64,000 bases of DNA from Kingdonia uniflora (lineage: Eukaryota; Streptophyta; Magnoliopsida; Ranunculales; Circaeasteraceae), in NCBI GenBank assembly GCA_014058105.1, contig JACGCM010002194.1, positions 599,939-663,938 on the forward strand, read 5' to 3'. The notes below the pieces were generated by a model. That model was given only the letters and a program-made list of their open reading frames with translations. It made no database searches and had not been told where the DNA came from. The position numbers were made by a program, and so were the translations under genes. Position 1 is the stretch's first letter; each line of letters begins with the position of its first letter. Shown in pieces: positions 21,724 to 33,388 of the stretch.

Positions 21724-23054
21724 CTAAGAGTAGTGCTCGAAATTTACAGTGTAAGTTGTCTCTATAGTCTTTTCCCGCTCCAACTGAAATCCATATTGCA
21801 AAGCAATGCTTTTAACATCCTCCAAACTGAGTTCAATGGACATCTCCTCTTCTGTCCCATAAGCATCTGCAAAGTGGTAAAACAGCGAACCAAAGTTTAT
21901 CCATACCCCTCTATCTCTGAGAATTCTAGATATGATTTCAATGTATTCAACTATATTATGTTCTGTATCAAGGAAGAAACAGGTAACCACGACATCCCAA
22001 CTTCTTTCATGGCTTGGATCATTATATACTTCAACAAAGTCACCACCACACATGGAAAAACCTCCAATAATTCCTGCACTAGTGGGAAAAATGTCTGAGA
22101 ATGGAACAGGCCGGAGTTGATCATTGTCTGAAAGAGAGTTGCAATTGCTGTAGACCCAAGGATATATTGTCCATTCTCCAGCAGTGTCTGTTTGGTAAAA
22201 AATCAAACTTGAGCAGATCATCATATAGTACGAGAATTTACTTCCTTGGCAAATAAAACCAAGGCATGAAATCTCCAACGCCAACCTCCCCAGTCCAGCA
22301 CCAGGAACTAAACAGCAAGGAGGCCTATTTTTGCACCGAGAAGGGAATAAACGATCAAGCTCTTTAAGAATAGGGTTATAGCATTGATCACGTTCTCTTG
22401 ATCCCTCTTGCGCCCAATCTCTAACTATGTTCCTTATGAAACATCGAACCTTGTCAACATCTGAGGGTGGAACCTCCAATTGAAATGAAGGATCTAACCA
22501 AATACGCGGGGGTGAGCTTACATTTTCATCAGCATCACCATCAGCATCAGATACAGAACATATTGCCGCCTGGGTGTTAGCATTACTTGCACTTGCTCTA
22601 TCTAATTCTTTGTTGTACTCCAAGCCTATAGACCCAGTTTCCCTAACAGATTCAGAACACATTGACGTCTCCTTATTAATAGAAATCCCTTTTGACGACT
22701 TGCATGACAGATCACTCTGGTCCCTGCAACTAGTTTGGTCTGCTTTAGAAAAGAGTGTGGGTCCACTGGATAAGGCAGACTGTCCAGCATGAAAATTCCC
22801 ATATCCAAGTGTATAATTTTTGGGACTGTTCGTGCCCACAAATATCAACATCCTGTCTCATGTCAAGTGGGGTTCAAATGCCTGAAGCATGTTCGAGATG
22901 AAAATGAATTTATGGAAATACACCTCAGCCTTTCACACTTTAAAGGAAAATTGGATATTAGAGCCTTGTGAGCATTAGGAAGCCTTCTGAATGATCTTTC
23001 ATATCTTCTAGCGTCTTCTTGTGAGTTGTTTACATTTATGTATGGGCATTTCAC
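21724..23054 (-). pseudogene. Captured carnosine N-methyltransferase family (N2227) gene fragment
   Basis: From 23054 the minus strand reads RRYERSFRRLPNAHKALI, the family's N-terminal region. After two frameshifts near 22855-22900 an open frame runs from 22851 to 21727. It includes CFIRNIVRDWAQEG, CYNPILKELDRLFPSR, the SAM-binding loop CCLVPGAGLGRLALEISCLG, EWTIYPWVYSNCNSLSDNDQ, GFSMCGGDFVEVYNDPSHER and WDVVVTCFFLDTEHNIVEYI. The family (human CARNMT1; a plant homologue is AT2G32170) methylates carnosine-type substrates using SAM. The conserved C-terminal end after the EKTIETTYT motif is absent: there the sequence changes within the frame to VNFEHYS of a SUN domain. A TAG at 21724-21726 then interrupts the fusion. 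No introns are visible over some 280 codons. Confidence 0.87.
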
Positions 23055-25780
23055 CTTGTGTTAATATTAATTTTCTTTCTCTACTGTGTGCAATAGTTAT
23101 ATCAGTAATTTTTCTATATTCACACGAAAAAGGAAATAATATGTATTGCAGTGCTTGAATGAACACCTAAACTGAAATAAGTAACGGTTAGACATTGGAA
23201 TTAAGCTCACGAAACTAACTTATAATGCATGTATACAATGAGTGAAGGTATTGTACCTCAATGAGGAGAGAAAAGACAATCATTCAATAATGAGAGCTTA
23301 CTCAAAGTTACCCTCTTCTTCAATATGATGCGTTGACAAAGAAAATAGAGGACCAACAACAGAGAATTACCTCCAAGAACAAAATTATCTTCAACTCTGA
23401 GATAAGAGGAACCAGCTTGTCAGAGTCATTCAACTATATGGAAAGCTTTTACAAATAGAAATGCACCTCTTAGTCTCTCTACCAATTCTTCCTAAGTAAC
23501 TTTGTCTTCCTTATCTCTAACAATAACCTCACGGCTAAATGTTCTTGTCATGTTATTATTTTCGTTTTGAAAGCATGTATTTTGACAACTGATATTATTA
23601 TCATACTCATCACTTCCATCGTAACAATTTGTAAGGATGAATGGATACGCGAATAATATCAAACACTAAAAGCACAAAAAGTATGACATGAAATCAAAAA
23701 GTGTATAAAATAATACGAATATAAAAAAATTATACAGGAATTAAGATAACTAATTTAACATCTCATAAGCTAAATACATGCATCTCGTGTTTAACGATTG
23801 AGTTTAGCTCAATGGAGAGTCAATTGCTGATGGTGGTCTCTAGCTACATGTTATTGGAAATGTAACTACTATGTTAATGGTGGTATGACTCTTTATGGTA
23901 GTAGTGGTTAAGTCTCGGGTAACTACTACATTTATAGGCTATAACTATTATGTAAGTGCTTATAAGTTATGAATTGTTTAGATACTAAATGAATGGCTCT
24001 TACAATAGAGGCTAAGATGTGATAAATCAAATGAGGGAAAAGAGATAATTAAGGTTTCTACCTTAATATGTTTGAGAGAAAGAAGGTGATCAACCATGAT
24101 GGGGAAAGCGATGATGAAGACGGCCAGTTTCATAGCAGCTCCATTTAAGATGGTTCATTGCAGTTTCTCGAAGTTATGAAGTAAATTTTGAGGTACTTGA
24201 AAATGGTTTCAATCTTGTATATCTTAAGTTTTACGTAAGATTGTTAAGTTAGAGAGAAGAAATTTAGACTACAGTTGTGAGGGTTTTCTCAAGAAGGGTT
24301 CTTGGGAGATTCTTCTTGGGGACTTGAAATTAAGATTTTACATACTGGATGATTTTCTAGGCCATGCCGATGTTTCCCTCGAATTAGAGGTTATCCATGT
24401 AAATTATGTGTTGTGTGTATAGATGATTGTGTGCCAATTATGCTTATGATGAATGCCATATAACATACAAAGGGCCATGAATGCCAAATTCTTGTCATGT
24501 ATTTTGTGTTGCATTACAACGATGGTTCAACTGCACCAATAATACCACTGTCCCTCGTTATGCGCGTATAGCAAGCATAAGCTAAAGGTGAGGAGTAACA
24601 AAACAACATATTTATACGTCTTTAAACTCCATTATTTCCCTTTTAAGCTCCTCATAAGCTTAATCCCCGGTGGGGTTCTTCACATTGCATCCAAACCCCC
24701 TGGCATCTCAAAATCCAACAATCCAATCTCTATTTCAATTCACCCCTTTACTAGAATCACTAAATTTCAAATACCCAGATCCTAAAATCGATTTTAAACG
24801 CTACTCTACTTTTCCCTCTCATTGCTTCATAAAAATCCAATCTTTTCACCAAAACTTGCCTAAACCAACAACCCCATTATCATGGCATTCTATCAAACAT
24901 GTTGTGACTCTCGTTAATGAAACCCAATAACAAACACTAGTAGAATCTAAAGTAATAATCAAAATAGAGGAGAAAAACAAGTACCAGATAATGATTTAGA
25001 TACAATCACGTCATGTGACATTGATGACATTTGTGAGCAACAACATAGTCAATGCACGAGGGCGAGAGTCAAGAAACCGAAGCCTGATTTTTATATGTTT
25101 TTGCAAAATTAATTATATCAAATAAAGTTGAGAAAATAACGGAACCAAAATCATCAACAAAACAATGCAAAACCAATAACATCACAACAAAACATCTCCA
25201 TAGAGCAGCAACGCATGATGAATGTCATGAAGGAATGAATTTATCCAGAGAGAATGGATGCCATTAAATTTGCCATAGAACCAAAATGTGAAAGTTTAAG
25301 AGCAGCAAGTAAAATCAACAATTCTGTGGAATTTTCTCTAATTCATAATCAAAATTCATCTTGAACCAAAATATAGAAGTTTTTGAAACATACCTAGCCC
25401 CAAATCAACTAAAAATAGTAGAAGCCAACAATAATCCCATCACCATGTCTCCAAATCGAAATAAAGTAACTTAGATCAATAGATACCCAAATTTCAATGC
25501 CTCAAAGGGGCTCAAATTAGATGATATAATATAGATGGATGGAGATTACAACATACCTTTAAGCTTACAAACTGCATCAAATCACATATCAGATCTTTTG
25601 CTTGCCGCATCTCTCCCACCTTCAGAACGACAAGTTGGAAGATTTTTCAAGTTTTAGATAGAGATTTAAGGGTTTTATTTAGATTGAGATATAAGATTTT
25701 TGATTGTTGAGGAGACTCCTGTTTTGGTCTATGCAAAGTTACCAACTCCAGCTGAAAAAACTGTGAGGGAAATGATAACT
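23055..25780. other. CACTA interior, right part; no gene recognised
   Basis: AT-rich with short ORFs. A small open stretch at 24099-24179 (MMGKAMMKTASFIAAPF and so on to a stop) might be a captured exon end, but it is too short to assign. No transposase motifs (TNPD or TNPA type) were seen on either strand. Confidence 0.55.
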
Positions 25781-25901
25781 CCAAATAACCACGGACAACA
25801 AAGATATTTACCACGGATAAACTTTGTGTCAAAGTTACTATGAACACATCCGTGGCAAAGTTTAAAATAGACTGTGATAATTTTGTTAATTTGGTGTAGT
25901 G
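25781..25901. repeat. Right subterminal region and TIR of the CACTA
   Basis: ACCACGGACAAC, ACCACGGATAAAC and ATCCGTGGCAAA repeat in both orientations within 80 bp of the end, matching the motif of the left array. The final 22 bases are the inverted counterpart of the left terminus. Confidence 0.9.
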
Positions 25902-27433
25902 GATATTGGAATACTGGTGGGTTTCCTGGAGTATTTGTTTTGATGTTGGGACCTAGTGGGTTTCATGTCCATTTGTTTTGGAGACTTAAGTACACGGTCG
26001 TTGTTGAGATGAGTTTATAACTCTGTTCTGGGATTGTTGACTACTTGTTGTTCAACATGTAGGTTATTCTGTGTACACTAGTCAGTGTTGACTGCTATTG
26101 TGTCGTTTAGATGTTGTGACTGGTGAGTCACTGTCCATCAGTGTTAGGATTGGTTATCACTCTCTCTGATTGAGTGGTTTATCCTATGTGATCTTGCTGT
26201 GTTAGCGGCTGTTGTGTTTTGATCTCTTGGATCTGTTTGCATCTGTAGATCATAGAATTCTTCTTATCTTATGAGGTCGGATACATAAATCTACTCCAAA
26301 TCAGCTAACCCCAGATAGGTTGGGAGGATTCCTAGCTCGGGTCAAAATAGTATGGTGAGTTATGGTTGAGATACTATCATACCTTCAGTACCCATCCTGG
26401 AGTATGGGATGGTATGAGATAGTTCTCCTCTGGTGCCAACACTAACCTGAGAGGTTGAAATACCTTAGAATTCGAATAGTATGAGGACGATGGTTTCTTG
26501 GTTCAAACCCCTATTCACTCTGATCAAGTGGTATATCCTAGTCTGGTCGAGCTTGAAACAAATCGAACCCCTTTTATCTGATCATGATCTCATTAAGGTA
26601 ATCTTTCGCTAGTTGTTGATCAACCCATGTAATCATAGGTCTATAATTCATCATTCCTCATAACTCTATTATTCTCAATAATTACTGTACTTTTAGCATT
26701 CTTCCTCTATTCCTCATATCCTATTCCTCTTCTCTTATTTATAACTCATCTTCTCTTAGTGTTAATGTATTTTAAGCACTCTTGCATGTTATTGCATTTT
26801 TGAGGCATGTTAGTTGCGTATGGCGTTTAGGGCTGCAGCTGAGTTGGAGTATTGTGTATAGTCAAGCATTCCTTTGCTTCAGGCCTATTAGTTTAATAGA
26901 TTTATTAGACTTGTTGCTTATCTCTATTTAGATATCTTTTGTATCTTCGATATATATTATAGTATTGTTAGAAATTGTTATATCTTATCATTATTAATTA
27001 TCAACTCGTTGATTAGTATGTTGTTTAGCCTTGTGGGTTATAGTGAGCCGTGGTTTTGCTCACTCTCGCATAACACATTTCAGATCTGTAGCTGCTGCAG
27101 TGGTGATCCTGTTGGAGAGCTTAAGCTGGGGGTTTGATTCTCTATTAAGTATTTTGGATCGGGTTGGTTATATCCTATTTGAGATAGTTTGTTTCTTGAG
27201 ATTATTGTATCTTACCTGTTGAGGTTTGTAGTATACTTTCTGTATAGTTATTGTTATTGTCTTCCGCTGTTATGTTATTCTATATATCTCTCTTTTGGGC
27301 TCTTATAGACTTTCTAGCCTAAACTTATCTATGGCTTGGTTGTCTGTGGGGTCCTGTTTGGCTGACGTTACACCTCAGGATTTACGTTCTTAATAGTTTA
27401 TTATGAAGCCAATTTTGGGGGCATGACATACCC

Positions 27434-28734
27434 TATAGGGCGAGTTGTATCTCATAAGGGTTTTCAATGAATATACCCATAAAATTCTATTAACGGTGTT
27501 CTGGTATTATAAACATTCATAATTGTTGTTTCTTGTATCTCTTAAAATGGATTGAATTCTTCGCAAAGATATAACACTTAAACAAGGGTTAATCATTAGA
27601 TATGTTTAAAAAATTTCAAGTCATTTTACTACCATAAGATTATATCAAGTTTCAGAATTTTATCCTTTGTGTAGTGAATTTAGTTTATGAAATCAAGGTG
27701 TGATAATTCTTCCAAATAACCTTAGCCTTATCTTGAGTATTATGGAAGAAATATAAAAGTTTGTTCGATAAGTTCCCTAGTTTGTTCGCTCCCTTTTATT
27801 GATATTTCAGAGAAAATATATATCCACACAAGCTTTTTAAGGTAAAACGTTGGATTTGAGTTTTCTTTTGTTTTTTTATACTTGCAACTTGCCCTCCTTC
27901 ACATAGTCCTCAACTATACTCGTAGAGACTCATTATTTTACTTTATTGGTCTCTTACTTTAACATTGATTCATGGTTTGCCTCGAGATTGGTAAAAATTC
28001 TTCTTCTTTCAGTTCTAAATCTTGCGAGGGGCCTTGAATTGTGAATGTCTTTTTGTCTTTTTTTGTCTTTTTTTTTTAATCCTAGTATGTCAGCTTTGCG
28101 AAGGAGCCAGTAACTTGTAAAAATACATACAAACCCTTAATATAAATTTATGAGAAACGAATATTCCTAGGTAATTGTCTCCCTTGTTACAGATTCTTCC
28201 TAACCCAAACTGTTGATTAATCAGAAGGTGGTAATTAGTTTTAACAGAACATTAATAACATAACTACGTGAAGTGCAATTATAAGAGTTTCTTTTGAAAT
28301 AAATCTAATAGGATGGTAGTACCAAAAACTTAAAAGTTCTTAATGCACTAACAATTTACGGTTTAAAATAAACCATAACCTTATAATTTTATCCTAAGTG
28401 CAACTCTATGATTCTAAGAATATCCAAAGATCAGAGTATACAAAAGATGTTTCTACAACACCAGAATGCCCTAGAATAACAATTTTTATTGGAAAAAGTT
28501 ATGAAAATCTTATTTACCCCCGTCCTCAAACTGAATCAGCATGTGTCCCCACAGTTGCCTAAAATGAAATGAACAAGAGAAAATCTACAAATATTACCTG
28601 AATATGATAAGGGTTGTCTCCTGCAAGCGTTAAGTTTAACGTCTTCAGCCAGACGATGGTAGGTACCCCCAAACTAGATAAGACTATGGGTAAAAATAAA
28701 GATACATATGTTGCATATAATGGGTCTCGAAAAT
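27434..28734 (-). other. 3' non-coding region of element E
   Basis: This lies between the integrase end and the 3' LTR and is interrupted by the solo-LTR insertion. It has no coding capacity. The stretch 27950-28690 resembles 52700-53460 (shared words CTCGAGATTGG, CGTCTTCAGCCAGACG and GGGTTG[CT]CTCC), a conserved feature of Athila-like elements near this position. Confidence 0.75.
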
Positions 28735-29882
28735 TTATATCATCGCTCGAACCCGTAAAGTACTCGTGAAAAGGTTTAAGTCTATGTCCATTTGCATTAT
28801 TAATTTTACCAGTACGAGGGTCAAGAATTTGAATAGCTCCATGTGGGAAAATAATTTTGACAATGAACGGCCCTTTCTAACGGGATTAAAGTTTTCCGCA
28901 AAACAGATGAAGATGCGAAAAATACAGTATAACTTTTTGGTTAACTTCAAACGTCTTTCGCAAGATATTTTTATCATAGAAAGCCTTGGTTCTTTCTTTG
29001 TATATCTTTGCGGATTCATATGCATATTTTTGAAGCTCATCCAACTCATTGAATTATAGCTTTCGGTGGGACCCAGCCATTGAAGTGTGAAAGTTAAGCA
29101 TTTTTATTGCCCAAAAAGCTCTATGCTTTAGTTCGACAGGAAGATGGCATGCCTTGCCGTAAACGAGTCGGTAAGGTGACATTCCAATTGGGGTTTTATA
29201 TGCAGTACGATAAACCCAAAGTGCATCAATTTATCTTATAGACTAATCTTTACAATTTAGGTTAACCATCCTTTGGATAATATTTTAGATCCCCCGATTA
29301 AAAATTTTAACTTGCCCACTCGTTTACGGATGATAAGGTGATGCTACCTTATGGGTTATACCATACTTTTTGACAAGGGCAGCAAAAGTTTTGTTGTTAA
29401 AATGTGATCCTCCATCGCTAATGATAGCCTAAGGTGTTCTAAATCGAAAAAAATATATTTTCTTTTAAAAAATTAAGAACAACTGCACTGTTATTCGTTT
29501 TTGAAGAGATGGCTTCAACCCATTTTGATACATAGTCCATTCCAACAAGGATGCACTCATATCCAAAAGACTTGGGAGAAGGGTCCACATAATCAATGCC
29601 CCAAACATCAAAATGTTCAATAACTAAAATATGGTTTAAGGGCATCATATTTCATCGAGGCAGGGCTCTCATTTTCTGGCATCTCTCGCATGCTTTGCAA
29701 AATGCATGCGCATTGTGAAATAAGGTAGGCCAATAGAAATCGTACTGCAAATTTTTTGCCCCGGTCTTCTTTAAGCTAAAGTTGCCACCACATGCTTGGG
29801 TGTGGCAAAATGATGAAATATTGGTGAACTCAGACTGGGGAACACATCTCCTAAGGATTTGGTCAGTACAATACTTAAACAA
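28735..29882 (-). pseudogene. Integrase of element E
   Basis: The zinc-binding H2C2 domain is visible at 29652-29800: FCHTQACGGNFSLKKTGAKN and CKACERCQKMRALP. The catalytic core starts at 29648 with [20 protein letters not shown] and [14 protein letters not shown]. On to 29340-29430 a broken frame gives TPYAIISDGG-like text (second catalytic Asp region) and YHPXTSGQ-like text near the catalytic Glu, which reads Lys in my translation. C-terminal parts run to 28735 with frameshifts. The stop after LPR at 29652 and later breaks exclude a working enzyme. It follows RNase H as in all Ty3 elements. Confidence 0.85.
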
Positions 29883-29894
29883 ATCTGGATCATC

Positions 29895-30440
29895 CTAAAA
29901 AAAGTACTTTACTTGACTAAAGAAACGATCTTTGTCAGGTTTAGTCCAATGATCGTGAATGGTATCTGTGGCTAAGTAATTAGCAATATCTGCAAACCAC
30001 GATAACTCAGGAACTAAATTCACAGCCATAAGCTGTTCATCTGGGAAAAATTTCCTAATCGATAAGGACTCATCAATAGACTCAATCAATATATGGGAAA
30101 GATGGTTGGCTACTACATTGTCTGACCCCTTTTTGTCTCGAATCTCGGGGTCAAACTCTTGCAAAAGTAATACACACCGGATTAGCCGTGCCCTATCATT
30201 TTTTTTTGACAAAAGATTTTGAAGCACGGTATGATCTGTGTAAACAATCACTTTAGATCCTATAAGATAAGATTTAAATTTTTCTACCACATAAACAATG
30301 GCTAAAAGTTCTTTCTTGGTGGCCATGTAATTCAATTGGGCATCATTTAAAGTTTTACTAGCATAGTGGATGATATGGGGATGTTTGTCAATCCGCTGTC
30401 CCAAAACAGCGCCTACAGAATAATCAGAAGCATTACACAT
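29895..30440 (-). pseudogene. RNase H domain of element E
   Basis: An open 181-codon frame gives CNASDYSVGAVLGQRIDKHP, then SKTLNDAQLNYMATKKELLA, VYVVEKFKSYLIGSKVIVYT, DHTVLQNLLSKK and EIRDKKGSDNVVANHLSH. The acidic active-site positions (Asp in ASD, Glu in KKE, Asp in YTDH) and the terminal ADHLS-type motif, here ANHLS, can be followed, so the last one is changed from Asp to Asn. It belongs to one polyprotein with the upstream RT; the frame is interrupted between them. Confidence 0.88.
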
Positions 30441-30458
30441 TAACTCGAATGGTTCACT

Positions 30459-31370
30459 TTAGACAGGTAGTCTAATAATGGGTGAACTTGCAAGTTGGGT
30501 CTTAAACTTATCAAAAGCTAAAAGACAAGGTACATCAAACTCATAGGCCACATCTTTGGCCAAAAGGCTACTTAAAAGACGAACAATCTTACTAAAATTT
30601 TGGATAAAACGACGGTAGAAACCTGCATGTCCTAGAAAGAAATGGACGTCCTTGACATTTCGTGGTGGGGAGAGGTTAGAAATGACATCTATTTTGGCCT
30701 GGTTAACTTCTATTCCTTTTTCAGATATGATATGCCCCAAAACTATCCCTCTTTCTACTATGAAGTGACATTTTTCCCAATTTAAAATAAGATTCTTTTC
30801 TTGGAATCTGAGTAATACTAGGGAAAGATGATGAAGGCACTGGTCAAATGAGTTGCCAAATAATGAGAAGTCATCCATAAAAACTTCAAGGAATTGCTTT
30901 ACCATGTCAGAAAAAATGCTTAACATGCAACGCTGAAATGTCGCATGAGTATTACATAAGCCAAAAGGCATGCGACGGTAGGCGTATTTGCCGAAAGGAC
31001 ATGCAAAAGTCATTTTCTCATGGTCCTCCGGTACGATGAGTATTTGGTTGTACCCAGAGTAGCCATCTAAGAAAAAATAATATTTGTACCCGGCGAGTCG
31101 CTCGAGCATCTGGTCAATGAAGGGTAAGGGGAAGTGATCTTTTCGAGTGACCGAATTAAGCTTCCTATAGTCTATGTAGACTCTCCATCCAGTGGTCGTT
31201 CTAGTGGGTACGAGGTCGTTATTCTCGTTCTTTACAACGGTGATTCCCAACTTTTTTGGGACAACATGTATCGGGCTAACCCAAAGACTATCAGAAATGG
31301 GATAGATGATCCTAGTATCAAGGAGTTTTAAAATTTCTTTCCGAACTACTTCGGCCATTGTCGGGTTCAA
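30459..31370 (-). pseudogene. Reverse transcriptase of element E
   Basis: A 303-codon uninterrupted frame covers nearly the whole RT: EVVRKEILKLLDTRIIYPIS, WVSPIHVVPKKLGITVVKNE, TGWRVYIDYRKLNSVTRKDH, FPLPFIDQMLERLAG, MPFGLCNTHATFQRCML, the catalytic box FMDDFS near 30880, LGHIISEKGIEVN and FLGHAGFYRRFI. The NENNDLVPTR-TGWRV insertion and FMDDFS are hallmarks of the Athila lineage. Both catalytic aspartates are present. This is the best preserved domain of the element, but its neighbours are broken. Confidence 0.93.
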
Positions 31371-31466
31371 TCTCCGTTGTCCTTACCTGGACTTTTTGAC
31401 ATTATCTTCCAATTTAATTTTATGCATGCAAACCAAGGGACTAATTCCTTTAATGTCCTCTATACT

Positions 31467-32662
31467 CTAGCCAATAGCTTTTATCTGTCCCTTAAGAACA
31501 CGAATCAACTTCTCTTCTTGAAGGGGTTCTAGGTCAGTGGCAATAATGGCAGGCATAGTTTCATCTAGACCTAGAAAGGCATATTTAAGGTTAGAGGCAA
31601 GAGGTTTAAGCTCAATTTTTAGGTAGGTTACTTGAGCCTCCAGAATGGGTTTCTTAACATCTAAGATTTCATGCCCACCTTCTGGCTCTGAAATTTCTAA
31701 AGCCGAATATAATAAGGGTTTCATCTCGTAGATGTACGAATTGTTCTCATAATCTTCATCAAAGTGAGCCAAGATGCCCCTAAAGGATCTGAGGTACTTG
31801 ACCTCTCAAAAGTGCTACTCACAAGACTCTGGATCGTATTGCACTCGAGTGGTTCAAAATTAGAAGAGGAATACGACGCATTAAAGATATTTAATTAAGC
31901 TATCATGTTCCCAAATGTCAACTTCATAATTCCATTGCGGCAATTGATTATCGTATTAGCTATTGCAAAAAAGGGGCAACCAAGAATCACAGGGATCTCA
32001 TTCTCAGGTTTTGCTACTGGCTCAATATCTAACACAACAAAGTCTATTGGATAAACAAACTGCTCAATCTGGATCAACACATCTTCAACTACACCTTTAG
32101 GAATCCTAATAGATCGGTCAGCTAGCTGTAGGGTCCTATTTGTGGGCTTAAGTACTCTGATATTTAATTGCTCATAGACAGAGCAAGTAATGAGGTTCAC
32201 AGCGGCACCTAAATCAAGTAAAGGTCTTCCTATCTTACGGGTCCCAATCGAATATGAAATAGTAGGGCATCCCGGATCCTTGTATTTGGGAAGGAATTTA
32301 CGCAAAAAGACAGAACTAACATGTACATCTAAAAGAATAGATGTATCACTCTCGTGAACATGAAAAGCCTTTTTCGGGACATGTATGCGCCGTTTTAAGG
32401 TGCAAAAATCTTTGAGGAATTTTGCGTAATTAGGAATATGCCTTATGGCCGTAAGAATAGGAACGTTAATCACACAATGCTTAAAAATTCCTAAAATCTC
32501 CTCATAGGCATTGCCCTTCTTAGCGAGATTTAACCGCTGAGGAAAAGGGGCCAGCGGCTGAACATGTGTTATTACAGTTTCTTCCTCACTCACAGGTTCT
32601 TCTATGAGTTTACTTTGAATTTCCTTCTCGGGTTCCTTAGGCATTTTTACTAGATTATCCAC
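31467..32662 (-). pseudogene. Protease and protease-RT linker of element E
   Basis: Frame 31895-32662 holds the aspartic protease: the active-site region reads GRPLLDLGAAVNLITCSVYE, i.e. D-L-G-A, the usual Athila variant of DTGA. It is followed by LQLADRSIRIPKGVVEDVLI, the Athila-typical FVYPIDFVVLDIEP and IPVILGCPFFA. Frame 31467-31772 continues into the linker before RT (LKIELKPLASNLKYAFLG). Stops separate the frames. Confidence 0.87.
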
Positions 32663-33388
32663 TTCCGTACCACTCCTAAGAGAAATGATGAAGTTGACTC
32701 CATCACGATTGGAAGATCCAGGATGTTTAGTATTCCCTTTAGGATTAGCTTGAGTTTAACTGGGGAACGCTCCGTTGTCCCTCGCGCTTATCTCTATTGC
32801 TATTTGACCTATTTGTCCTTCAATTTTGGCAATAGACGACTGGGTTACTTGCATAAATGCCTTAAGAGTATTGTGTAGGGTAACATAAGGCACATTAAGG
32901 AGAGCTTGGTATGACGGATTTTGTTGCCACAAGGAACTAGACTGGTGATCGTTTACTTAGCTGTACGGTTGATAAGGAGCGCTACCAGAAGAACCTCCTT
33001 GGTAATTTCTACTTCCCCGAGAATTGGAGTTGTTAGAATTATTATTCCATCCACTATTAAAAGGTTGGCTATTGGGATGTTGATACATGGTATTGGCTTG
33101 GTCTTTCCTACCTTCTTTTAAACTAAACACGTCAGGGCAATCTTGAACCAGATGGTCCGAACTTTCACAAACCGCTCAAATTGGCATAGCCACATGGTTA
33201 ACAGAAGAAGTGACAAGGTGTTGCTCCCTTTTCTCGATCTCTAAGTTCTCAATTTTATTAAGAATGGTTCTAAGAGTGGCAGACTCTGAATTAAAGTCCA
33301 CTTGGTGCACATTTGCACTGGGACAAGGTCTTTCCTCTCTCATAGTTTACCATTAATAGGTCTTATCCGCTACATCATTTAAAATTTT
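32663..33388 (-). pseudogene. Gag C-terminal part with damaged zinc knuckle (element E)
   Basis: At 33122-33185 the minus strand reads AVCESSDHLVQDCPDVF, the CCHC nucleocapsid knuckle. The codon where the first Cys is expected is a TGA stop. Downstream is an Asn/Gln/Ser-rich stretch (NSGWNNNSNNSNSRG near 33000-33060), typical of Athila gag. Multiple stops break the frame. Confidence 0.75.

Larger units (their letters stand above)
19024..25901. mobile_element. CACTA (En/Spm-like) element, 6878 bp, carrying host gene fragments
   Basis: The right end, as reverse complement, starts CACTACACCAAATTAACAAA; the left end starts TACTACACCAATTTTAACAA, with the first C changed to T. Both sides carry the 3-bp TSD GAT (19021-19023 and 25902-25904), as expected for CACTA. 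Subterminal regions contain inverted copies of CCACGGAT/ATCCGTGG. No transposase of the TNPD/TNP2 type was found, so it is non-autonomous and depends on a related element. Its interior carries pieces of two host genes on the minus strand. Confidence 0.92.
17054..27428 (+). mobile_element. Solo-LTR-like insertion inside element E (interrupted by a CACTA)
   Basis: The sequence begins TGTAGTGACCTGG and ends GGGGGCATGACA, with TACCC on both sides (17049-17053 and 27429-27433), a 5-bp TSD. After removing the nested CACTA and its TSD it is about 3.49 kb. No gag, pol, PBS or internal LTR repeat is seen, so a solo LTR formed by LTR-LTR recombination is the simplest reading; a large non-autonomous retrotransposon derivative is the alternative. 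TGTAGTGACC...GGCRTGACA termini and a 3-4 kb length fit Tekay/Del-type chromovirus LTRs. A TATA box lies at 17433-17443. The right arm (25905-27428) is non-coding. Confidence 0.8.

Noticed and set aside
20939..23054. A functional host gene on the minus strand
   Set aside because: Frameshifts near 22855-22900 and 21238, a TAG at 21724 and the location inside a bordered CACTA make it captured sequence.
17054..27428. A full LTR retrotransposon with two LTRs
   Set aside because: No repeated LTR, PBS, gag or pol was found between the termini; only one LTR-like unit with a TSD remains.
31134..31331. Plus-strand ORF
   Set aside because: It is a shadow of the well supported minus-strand RT.
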